This document shows, one piece after another, positions 52,901-62,326 of a stretch of 64,000 nucleotides of DNA (positions within the stretch are counted from its first letter, which is position 1; every line of letters begins with the position of its first letter). Location: assembly GCF_032362555.1 (NCBI RefSeq), contig NC_083513.1:248001-312000 (forward strand). The letters run 5' to 3'. This DNA comes from Amyelois transitella. Lineage: Eukaryota > Arthropoda > Insecta > Lepidoptera > Pyralidae. The notes below the pieces were generated by a model. That model did not search any database. It saw only the letters and a program-made list of their open reading frames with translations, and was not told where the DNA came from. Both the position numbers and the translations under genes were made by a program.

Positions 52901-53450
52901 TTAATAACGTCAATAACTTCATGTCTCCGGCTAACCGCTTTCTCTTCTAAATTGTACCAAAGCCAGCAATTACTGGGACCATCGTATGAAGTGTCGCGTG
53001 ACTGTCGCGCCACTTTTCTGTCGTGTGGCGATTAGGATTTGGTACTCAAATTATATAACGCCATTAGGCATACAATGAAACGATTACAAATTGTCGGTGC
53101 TACGAACATTTTCCAAATAAACACAAATACTGATAGACCTATTTTGATTATACTTCTTACATAAGCGAAGTCCCACGCAAAAGCTAGTGATAAGTGAACT
53201 ATTAAGATAGATTTTAGTGCCTAATATAAACTATAGTATATATTAATTTAATCTACTTCTTAAGTGAACAATTATAATGTAATATAGATTTATGTACAGA
53301 GATTACAATTAAATCAAATTAAAACAAAAACTACTTATAAAAAGAAATATAATAATTTTCCGAATATAATCGTTTTTCTTATTAAATCAAAAATCATAGT
53401 GACTTTTGTCTGATGTTTTGCCTTAGTGAAATATAACAGGTCAGTATTAC

Positions 53451-53620
53451 GGACACATACATACATAGAAACACGCCTCTTTCCAAACGGGGTAGTCAGA
53501 GCTTCCCATTTGTCATGATTCGTGCAAACTTCTGCACATTAATACTGTTCATGCAAACTCGTTATTTTAAAATAATCTTGACCTGACCTTTCGCAAGGAC
53601 GTCGCCGATTTCTTCAAGTT
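53451..53620 (+). repeat. Family C repeat, shortened
   Basis: (catacata), 'acacgcctctttccaaacgg', then the end part 'cttgacctgacctttcgca'. The middle present at 29760-29990 is missing. Confidence 0.55.
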
Positions 53621-53669
53621 ACAGTCATAAGGTGCAGTTTTGAGAAATTTCTTTATATATATTTTTCTG

Positions 53670-53935
53670 TGCCGTGTGGTTCCCGGCACCAATACAAAAA
53701 AGAATAGGACCACTCCATCTCTTTCCCATGGATGTCGTAAAAGGCGACTAAGGGATATGCTTACAAACTTGGGATTCTTTTTTAGGCGATGGGCTAGCAA
53801 CCTGTCACTATTTGAATCTCAATTCTATCATTAAGCCAAATAGCTGAACGTGGGCATTCAGTCTTTTCAAGACTGTTGGCTCTGTCTACCCCGCAAGGGA
53901 TATGGACGTGACCATATGTATGTATGTATGTATAT
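53670..53935 (+). repeat. Family A repeat, full length
   Basis: tgccgtgtggttcccggcac to (tatg)4. Least diverged copy in the window by eye. Confidence 0.9.
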
Positions 53936-54074
53936 TTTTTTCTATATGGGGTATTATGAAGTTAATATGAGGCCGTCACGCGATGTGCGGTCGATATGTA
54001 CATTGTATGTAACCTTAGCGTAGTCACGTTCAATTTGCCACGCTCTTGTAAAGGCTATTCTGACTTTTTGGGTA

Positions 54075-54304
54075 CACTATACATACATACATACATATAA
54101 TCACGTCTATATCCCTTGCGGGGTAGACAGAGCCAACAGTCTCAAAAAGACTGGAAGGCCACGTTCTGCTGTTTGGCTTAACGATAGAATTGAGATTCAA
54201 ATAATGACAGGTTGCTAACCTTAGTCGCCTTTTACGACATTCATGGGAAAGAGATGGAGAGGTCCTGTTCTTTTTTTTTATTGGTGCCGGGAGCCACACG
54301 GCAA
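54075..54304 (-). repeat. Family A repeat, nearly full length
   Basis: (cata)4 at the left, 'gggagccacacggca' at the right, with ~35 bp missing in the middle. It faces the previous copy across ~140 bp. Confidence 0.88.
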
Positions 54305-55044
54305 ACTTCATTTAACATTTAATTTAAGAACTCTTGCGTTACACTAAATTTTCTTGAACAACTTCATTTTATTACTTTATATATTATGATGTAACAACAG
54401 CTACATACAGCACACAGTAAATACAAAAGGAAAACAAAAGTTTTGAAATGACATAATTTGCCACAAAACATTTATTTTAATAGCTTTACCCTTAGCCACT
54501 GTAAAACCAAATACAAAATCTATTGGGTTTTTAATACGCGGTTCCTTTAATAAATCATTAAATCCGATATCATTATAAAAAGATTTCTTTCACGACGCGA
54601 CATTTACAAAAATAAACGGAAGAGAGGGTCGGATTCCTTGCTTCATTAGTCTAAGGCCAGTTCACATCACACGGGTGGCTGGACCACGTCTTCATTGAAA
54701 TTCACAAGGTATTCCTCTCGTTAGAACCCCCCTTTTTCCACTGAACGCTCTTAAAAAGGCTTCATAAAATTAATCTTTGATATTCAATATGTAGTGGAAT
54801 ATTAGGCTGTTGTAAGACTTCAAGATCTTAGAGGATATTGGAGATTTGATCTCTTATGAGTCTATTTCAGAGAGATTACGATTATGTAGGTATCATAGAG
54901 ATATAAGAACTTAATTAAAAAAAGATAGTAACATTTTTCCAAAATTTTGTTCCTAAATTTTTTTTTACATAAAACTAGATAGTACACTTTTTCGTTTCTT
55001 AACAAATGCTATTTTAAAAATAGAAATAAAACCTACCAAAAGAC

Positions 55045-55150
55045 AACATACATACATACATATGGTCACGTCTATATCCCTAGTGGGGTAGACAGAGCCA
55101 ATAGTCTTGAAAAGACTGATAGTCCACGTTCAGCTTTTTGGCTGGCTTTA
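55045..55150 (-). repeat. Family A repeat, 3' part
   Basis: (cata)3, 'ggtcacgtctatatccct', ending at 'cacgttcagctttttggct'. Confidence 0.8.
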
Positions 55151-55639
55151 CAAGGGACAAGTTTGTGCATATTTTGGATTTACCATCTTATACTATAAAA
55201 CACTAATATGATCACAATATTTACCGTACAAAAAACTTGGCACACATAATCATATCATTAAAGATTTCAGTTATTAACCGACTTCAAATAAGGAGGAGGT
55301 ATTGTATTCCAATACCAGAACAAATACCCAAATCTTTCAAAGCAACGCGTTCAAATAAATTTAACGATCGATCCCTTTTTTATTGGGGCTCGAGTTTAGG
55401 AGAGACAAACGCGACGTAATCGCCTCGGAGACGAGGCAAATTGGATTTCAACTAAACAACTCGATGTAATCTTATTTTTGCTATTTTCACTGACATTGAT
55501 ATTCGCTTTCCAAACAATTTAATTTTGTTGTGAATTCTTCAAAGCATAGTTAGAGTAAAAATCAATTTGTTTATTGGAACGATTAAAAAAGGTGTTTCTT
55601 TTTGGATTTATTACTTTAAAGTTTATGAACATGACTTAC

Positions 55640-55790
55640 CACCGTGGATTCGTATGAAGTTATTACACTTTCAGCCCACTTTGTGCCTGGGGAACCGCGC
55701 GACAGACGATGTTGTGTCGGAGGTTGTATACATTCTTTGCGTCTTGTGCGACTACCCGTTTCTACTTTTATAACATTTACCAATAACCCA
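55640..55790 (-). repeat. Family C repeat, core
   Basis: On the minus strand 'acaacctccgacacaacatc' and 'gcggttccccaggca' match 29905-29950. The 120-codon minus frame that covers it is therefore not a gene. Confidence 0.55.
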
Positions 55791-56142
55791 TTGAAATTTC
55801 TAATTTTATACCTTTTTTGTTTACTGTAATACGATGGATATAGTGTTACAGATCGAGTACGACCATTGAGACTATTAGCATGTAATGTACGTGTGTTTTG
55901 TTCAAAAGGACTCTGATTCATCTTTGGAAATCGAAGACCTCTTAATATTAGATCGATCGGGACTGAGGAACCTTGCAACTAACAGAAACAAAGATCGACT
56001 CACAATCCTTTTGAAACAGCCTTCCCTTGTTCGCGCCTCTCACTCGCGCATTATTAAATGAAATGATAATAAAATGATCATTTCTGTTTGTTGTCAGGTT
56101 CCGAAGTCCCAAGCGAGGTTCGCGCCGCGGGACCAGTAGCAA

Positions 56143-56205
56143 ATGTACTGTGAGCGAGACGCGAATACGCCACACGCCAAGAAGAAACAAAACAAATCCT
56201 CCTGA
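56143..56205 (+). promoter_or_regulatory. VAChT upstream ORF 1
   Basis: ATG plus 19 codons and TGA, starting atgtactgtgagcgagacgc. The context aaaatgt... has a weak +4. Read-through of this ORF would lower use of the VAChT start. Confidence 0.5.
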
Positions 56206-56207
56206 AC

Positions 56208-56234
56208 ATGAACACGACCTCGTACGAGAGATAA
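56208..56234 (+). promoter_or_regulatory. VAChT upstream ORF 2
   Basis: Eight codons and TAA (ATG AAC ACG ACC TCG TAC ...), two bases after the stop of the first upstream ORF and 36 bases before the VAChT ATG. The context aacatga has a purine at -3. Confidence 0.5.
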
Positions 56235-56269
56235 ATATATCGAAGTAAGCTAAAGATTTAGCATTCAAG

Positions 56270-58093
56270 ATGGCGGAGGGACCTCAGTCGATATGGCAGA
56301 AGATAGACCACGCGGTGATCCCAGTGGTGAATCTCGAGGTCCGGGAGGTCCGCGAGGTATTATGGGAGAAAATACAAGAGCCTACTGCCCAAAGAAAGAT
56401 TATCCTGGTGATAGTCTCCATCGCGTTGCTCCTAGACAACATGTTGTACATGGTCATCGTACCTATAATTCCTGATTATTTGAGATATATAGGTGCTTGG
56501 GGTGAGGCGGGTTATGACCACGTCGTCACGCTAGCACCTTATAAAGAAGGTAACAAAACCATCACACCTACCAAAATAATACCGGCTTCGCACGAGGGCC
56601 AAGAATCTGCGACCGGTGTCCTTTTCGCCTCTAAAGCCATCGTGCAATTGATGATTAACCCATTCTCCGGTGCCTTAATCGACCGTATTGGATATGACAT
56701 ACCCATGATGATCGGACTTATCATTATGTTTCTTTCCACTTCGATATTTGCCTGCGGCAGAAGTTACGGGATGCTTTTCTTCGCAAGAAGTCTTCAAGGT
56801 GTCGGATCAGCCTTCGCTGACACATCTGGCTTGGCCATGATCGCTGATCGATTTACAGAAGAGAGTGAACGATCGAAAGCCCTAGGAATAGCTCTCGCGT
56901 TTATAAGTTTTGGATGTCTGGTGGCTCCACCCTTTGGCGGGGCATTATATCAATTTGCTGGCAAGGAAGTTCCATTTTTAATTCTTGCTCTGATATCCCT
57001 GCTCGACGGATTTATGTTACTACTTGTAATGAAGCCTCTAAAAACACAAATCAAAGAAGCTAACGAGCCAAAAGTTGCCGGCACACCAATCTGGAAACTC
57101 CTGATGGATCCTTACATTGCCGTCTGCGCCGGAGCCTTGATGATGTCGAACGTGGCGTTAGCGTTCCTTGAACCAACAATTTCGTTATGGATGGAAGACA
57201 ATTTGACTAAAGATAATTGGAAGATTGGTATGATATGGCTACCAGCTTTCTTCCCTCACGTGCTTGGTGTGATCATCACAGTGAAGATGGCTAGAAAATA
57301 TCCCCAGCAGCAATGGCTGATGGCAGCCGGCGGCTTAGCTCTGGAGGGGCTGTGTTGCTTTATTATACCATTCGCAAATTCATACAAAATGCTAATGATA
57401 CCAATTTGCGGCATCTGCTTCGGTATTGCTCTGATTGACACGGCTCTTCTTCCCACGTTGGGTTATCTGGTCGATGTGCGGTATGTTTCTGTGTATGGAA
57501 GCATTTACGCCATCGCTGACATATCATATTCATTTGCCTATGCTGTAGGTCCAATCATTGCGGGAGAAGTGGTTGAGGCAATCGGATTTACTGCCTTGAA
57601 CCTCTTCATAGCTTTCAGCAACCTTCTATACGCTCCCGTATTAGTGTATCTCAGGCATATTTATGATTTTAAGCCATTCGAAAACGAGGCAAATATACTC
57701 ATGGCTGATCCACCAGATAAGGAGTATCAGACCTACAGCATGCAAGACCAACGGCCTGTGAATGGAGATTACAAGAACCATTTGGAATACTCCAATGTTG
57801 CTGGACAAGTAGCGTCAGGAACGCAGGAGTCCAATGTTGATGCCGGTTATTCGTACGATCAGTCTTATCAAGGAGGGTATCAGAATTATGGTCAAGGGTA
57901 TGATCAGCAACAACAGCAGGGATATCAGCAGGAGTATCAGCAGCAAGAACAGGGGTACAGTCAGGCTCGTCAGCTGCCAGCACAGCCCCAGCCCACGGCC
58001 AGCAATCCTTTCCGGGCCCCTCAGCAGGCGGCTCCCGCCCCGGCTGCGCCGGCCCCTGGGCCCGTCAAGAACCCCTTCCGGCAAGGCTTCTAG
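56270..58093 (+). CDS. VAChT: Vesicular acetylcholine transporter (SLC18A3 family), intronless
   Basis: A 607-residue major-facilitator protein that exchanges vesicular protons for cytosolic acetylcholine in synaptic vesicles. The start atcaagATGG-like context (aagATGG) is strong. TM1 (about 43-66) has LLLDNMLYMVIVPIIPDYL with the membrane aspartate D56 of this family. A luminal loop follows with an N-glycosylation site NKT at 95. GALIDRIGYD (about 134-143) is the loop-2/3 motif, and TM4-6 contain LQGVGSAFADTSGLAMIADR. TM10 has GIALIDTALLPTLGYLVDVR with D390, and TM11 has D417; these acidic residues distinguish VAChT from other SLC18 members. The cytosolic tail (about 463-607) is Q/Y/G-rich from 525 to 565 and ends with two NPF motifs (579-581, 601-603). 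One exon, as in the nested VAChT of flies. Residue numbers are from hand counting. Confidence 0.97.
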   Translation: MAEGPQSIWQKIDHAVIPVVNLEVREVREVLWEKIQEPTAQRKIILVIVSIALLLDNMLYMVIVPIIPDYLRYIGAWGEAGYDHVVTLAPYKEGNKTITPTKIIPASHEGQESATGVLFASKAIVQLMINPFSGALIDRIGYDIPMMIGLIIMFLSTSIFACGRSYGMLFFARSLQGVGSAFADTSGLAMIADRFTEESERSKALGIALAFISFGCLVAPPFGGALYQFAGKEVPFLILALISLLDGFMLLLVMKPLKTQIKEANEPKVAGTPIWKLLMDPYIAVCAGALMMSNVALAFLEPTISLWMEDNLTKDNWKIGMIWLPAFFPHVLGVIITVKMARKYPQQQWLMAAGGLALEGLCCFIIPFANSYKMLMIPICGICFGIALIDTALLPTLGYLVDVRYVSVYGSIYAIADISYSFAYAVGPIIAGEVVEAIGFTALNLFIAFSNLLYAPVLVYLRHIYDFKPFENEANILMADPPDKEYQTYSMQDQRPVNGDYKNHLEYSNVAGQVASGTQESNVDAGYSYDQSYQGGYQNYGQGYDQQQQQGYQQEYQQQEQGYSQARQLPAQPQPTASNPFRAPQQAAPAPAAPAPGPVKNPFRQGF

Positions 58094-58760
58094 AGCCCTA
58101 ATTCAGTGTTGTTGTCTATATTTTTGAATTTACTTGTTGTGTAATTATAAATGTCTTATATATGGGTACTATTTCGATCACTGAGCCGCAACCACGTGTG
58201 GCCGGTTACTTAGTGTCTGACTAGATGTTTATTATTAGCTGTGCTTTGTAACTAAATACAATTGTAGCATATAATGTCGACTGCCTTCAGAGTGTCACTA
58301 TTAAGTCGGTCATATCATTATCGAATGGTTGGTAGATCAACAAAAGATTTTGAGCCGGAGTAAAAAAAGTCCGGATAAAAACAATCTACTTAATAAAAGA
58401 ATGTGGTCTTTGTTACAATATCAGGAATAAAAAGGCCAGGAGAAGATTGACGGTTGTTCATTTTGAAGGCAGCGACTCTGTTTTCTTGTTAATCATTGTT
58501 CGGATACTAATACAACTGTTGATTATGCCTTCTATAGTGTATAGTGATAAATTATCAATGGAACTGTATTCTAAGTCTTTGACCAAGACACTCCGTATTA
58601 TAATTAAAAAATTGTAAACTAATGACGAGGCGATGCGATTTTGGCATTAAACATTAATTATTGATGAAATGCATATCAAGTATGACGCACAAATGCAGTC
58701 CATTGTCTATCCATGTGACTTTAACAAGAATTTCTTTGAAATGGGAATAAATAGGTCATA
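58094..58760 (+). other. VAChT: VAChT 3' UTR with poly(A) signals
   Basis: aataaa hexamers occur at 58393-58398, 58426-58431 and 58746-58751. A GT-rich stretch (ggttgttcattttgaagg, ctgttttcttgtt) follows the second, making it the best candidate cleavage region, giving a 3' UTR of about 360 nt. No repeats in this part. Confidence 0.5.
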
Positions 58761-60430
58761 AAACTTGGCTTTACGACAAAGATTGGAATGGTTACTCTTA
58801 ACGTTTAAGGTAAGGTTTTAACAAAAACCATCACATTCGTATGTCATTTCTGTTGAAGTAACATTTTTGGGAATGGAAATGATGTGTAATGTTTATATTA
58901 AGTATATAAAATTACACAATTAATTACGACATAAGTTGAAACTAGTTGAAATATTCGTGTAGGTGATCTACACGCACAGTAGGTGATCATGATGCACATT
59001 TAAGGGCCTAAGATACATTAATTCTTAATCTTTTGCCACTTATAAACACTAATTTAGTAAAATGAGATTACCTACGTACTACAAAAATATTTTTAAAGAT
59101 CATTCTTTAACAAATACTTTGAATTTATAATTATGTTTAAAAAAATGAAAAGTGCGCTGGATATAAAGGCAGCTCAATGGATCAAAGTAAAATATATAAA
59201 TAACCATTGGAAAATATTTTACAAAATGAAGAACTGAAAGATGAGAAACATTGTAGTAGTTTCTTGAGTAAAATATTTTTGTAAAAATCACATTAGTACG
59301 ATTTACTAGAAATTTGCCTTTAAGTATAAATGTGAATATAAATTAAAATTAAATCTACAGCATCCTCGTCGTAACAATGATATTAATTCTACTTTTAGAT
59401 TAGCAAATGAAGTACATGTACAATTTGAATAATTATAAGCAGACTGTCGACACTTAATTTTGGCGATGTTTAAAATGTTCAAACCTCATCAAATTATTTA
59501 TAAAACATATCTGTTACAACGTTACGAATAAAATGGTCATATTTAACAATATTATATTGAACATTTACTGTATAAAAATAAAAAACAAGATGTTGCTGAA
59601 ATAAAACAAAATACATATACTATGGATATATTTTTCACTCTTATTAAAAATCATGTGGATTGGATTATTGTGGCGCGTCTGATATTATATTTCATATTGT
59701 ACATTTACTTAAATATAATTAAGATTTTTAACATAAATTCCCTTCCTATGCTATACCAGCAATATTAGTATAAGAACTCGCTTTTATATCAATTCGTATC
59801 AAAATTAATCGTATATCAATTAAATATCAATTAGATTAAGTCACAACTTGTGATAAAGTTGCAACCAAGGTAACGAAACATATCAGAATCTTTTGATTCA
59901 TTTAGGCTAAGAAAGTATAGTTTATTGTATAATGTATTTTTCTCTAAGTATACCTATAGTAGGAAGTTGTCATCGTTTAACGTAAGGTTTATCGATTAGC
60001 GGTATGCGTCATAAATGTATCACAGGTCGTTTGGGAGATCGGACAAGTGCTTTATAAAATTGATCAATTTGGTTAAATTGGTACGGTACTAAAAACATAA
60101 GCTGAAAGTATCAAAATACCCAAAAAAAATGTGAAAATTATAAACTACGGATAAAGATTGCTGCGCATTTTGAAAAAATTTACTTTATTGACGAAAAAAA
60201 AAATATAATTATGCCCAAAGTTGTCAACTCCCAAACGGCCATCAAAATTATTTGCAGCCAGCAGGTCGAAATTATCTAAAATAATTGTAAAGAAATTGAG
60301 AAACGCCCGACATGTCAATTGAGAGTGTATAGTACGTGGTTTTTTGAATAAGTTGTGATGTACTGAGAGCTATCTATCTTTTATTTGCTAATGCAAATGT
60401 TGCGGCCAAAGGACGGCAAAACAAATAGCC
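58761..60430. other. Noncoding, continued ChAT intron
   Basis: AT-rich, no family A copies and no coding exon recognised. The ChAT intron is expected to continue through this region. Confidence 0.45.
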
Positions 60431-62326
60431 CAAGAGCCCGTGAACGCCAGACATACCTTATTTTGTAAAAGCTGAAAGTTTCTGTAAATATGCCTCTAGT
60501 ACAGATAGGAACGATCCCCACCTATGGTACTCAGGCAGTGGTTGCTTTGGCAGGTAGCAGGTAATAAAGGTATACTTTTTTCAACCTGAAATTCGTTAAT
60601 TTGTAAAGCTCAATTTTTTGATATTTTATCCGTAATAATACACAAACTCGCGTTACTCATTGCCAGACACCTACTATGGTTGCAACCCCTTGCCAGACAC
60701 CCCTAAACTATAATATTTTGTAACTCTACTTACGTCATTTTGTAAAATCTGAATTTAATACATATTTTTCGGGGAATTATTCAAACAACGTTTCTGTATT
60801 AGCCAGACATTTTTGAAGGTTCTATTATTCTGCCAGACGCATTGGAGTGAGCAAAAGATGCAAGAGTGCGGAGTATATGCAGTAACTGGAGCGAGTGGGA
60901 CAGAGCGTTCGGTTTCTTGCGACGTTTCATTGCGCATCAGCTGTCGTTTATTATGCGGTCTCTTTTTCTAATTTATCAAAAAAAATTATTAAATAAAAGC
61001 ATTACATACAAAATTTTGAAAACAATGTTCGTTAAGAATTATACAGGGTGACTTTTAATTCAACTGCATAAATTTAACTGTTAAGTGTACTACTCATCTA
61101 TAGGATATTTAAAAACGTTAAAAGAAAAATATCGATTCATATTTCAGAAAGTACGAAAAAAAAAAAAGTATCAAAATCCACGATCCTAAACACGTCATAT
61201 CACCCCGGGCGGTGGAAAAGCGACGCGTAAGATTCAAAGGTCAACGATACAATTCATTTAGCTGAGCGATCTCGACAACTCTGTATTTTACTTGATCTTG
61301 ATACAAGAAAAATAATTTATTTTTCAGACATTTATTTACATGTTTAGTTTTAATTTATTTTTGTAGTATTGGTCTTTAATAAAGCGTGTGACGTAGTTTT
61401 TAGGGATTTTTAAATGTGAAAATGATGATGTTTAATTTAAATAAAAATAGGCGCAAACAGCTCAGAAACATGGGTGTAGTGTATGTTTAAAAGGATGCAG
61501 TTGTTTTAAATGTCACCCTGTATAACAAAATATTAATACTGTGAAAAAACGAAACAATTAATTCATATTACTTTTAAGTTATATGAAGTTCATTTTATAA
61601 AATAATCTCTTTATATTTGAGGTTATGTATTTTTCGTAATTTTAAAATAGTCTGATATTTTTTGAAAGTCTCCTCGTAAAATATTATAAGATCTTCACTA
61701 CTTTTTTTTACAGACAAAGCAAACTCCGTCTTCTTTTTAGTCACTCATGGTAGCACTTTATTAAAACTGGATCAAATTTATTTTACAACGAGCACAAATT
61801 AATATTACAACGTTTACTATGCGTGTATAACCGTCCGCTGAACGATACCCACTCTGTTCCACTCGCTCCAGTTACTACATATACTCCGCACTCTTGCATC
61901 TTTTGCTCACTCCAATGCGTCTGGCAGGATAATAGAACCTTCAAAAATGTCTGGCTACTTCAGAAACTATGTTTAAATAATTCCCCAAAAAATATGTATA
62001 AAATTCAGATTTTACAAAATGACGTAAGTAGAGTTACAAAATATTATAGTTTAGGGGTGTCTGGCAAGTGGTTGCAACCATAGTACGTGTCTGGCAATGA
62101 GTAACGCGAGTTTGTGTATTATTACGGATAAAATATCAAAAAATTGAGCTTTACAAATTAACGAATTTCAGGTTGAAAAAAGTATACCTTTATTACCTGC
62201 TACCTGCCAAAGCAACCACTGCCTGAGTACCATAGGTGGGGATCGTTCCTACCTGTACTAGAGGCATATTTACAGAAACTTTCAGCTTTTACAAAATAAG
62301 GTATGTCTGGCGTTCACGGGCTCTTG
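60431..62326. mobile_element. Foldback-type element with 477-bp inverted arms
   Basis: Arms 60431-60907 and 61850-62326 are inverted copies with only a few differences by eye, starting caagagcccgtgaacgccag. The 942-bp loop has no open frame of note and contains a smaller transposon. Each arm carries five gccagac motifs. No clear target duplication flanks the arms (agcc on the left, ctct on the right). Its class is unknown to me; long internal-repeat-bearing arms suggest a non-autonomous foldback DNA transposon. Confidence 0.85.
61044..61520. mobile_element. MITE nested in the foldback loop
   Basis: Inverted ends cagggtgac.tttaa..caactgcat (about 26 bp, three mismatches) are flanked by tata on both sides (61040-61043 and 61521-61524). 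477 bp, noncoding. The TA-rich target fits a Tc1/mariner-like or related MITE, but the terminal sequence alone does not settle it. Confidence 0.75.

Larger units (their letters stand above)
29493..56097 (+). other. Intron 1 of the cholinergic locus
   Basis: From the ChAT donor at 29493 to the acceptor at 56096-56097 before VAChT is 26.6 kb with no other recognisable coding exon. For ChAT mRNA the intron must continue past VAChT and beyond the window. It is filled with family A copies and other repeats, listed separately. Parts without a recognised repeat longer than 300 bp include 30791-31327, 31658-32140, 32391-32814, 33035-33880, 34926-35825, 36425-37300, 37531-38990, 39511-39984, 40566-41235, 42069-42450, 43361-43814, 44846-45730, 46371-46799, 47951-49320, 50076-50650, 51411-51734, 52901-53449, 54306-55044 and 55151-55640; apart from the motifs noted below I see nothing in them. 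Confidence 0.7.
56098..56269 (+). other. VAChT: VAChT 5' leader exon part
   Basis: A good acceptor, tttctgtttgttgtcag, ends at 56097 and is followed by a non-AT-rich leader up to the VAChT ATG. In flies and worms the transporter mRNA joins a distant leader exon shared with ChAT to an acceptor just upstream of its ORF; this site fits that role. Two upstream ORFs lie within. Confidence 0.6.

Noticed and set aside
55616..55978. A 120-codon minus frame just upstream of VAChT
   Set aside because: It covers a reversed family C repeat core and continues into ordinary sequence; no domain seen.
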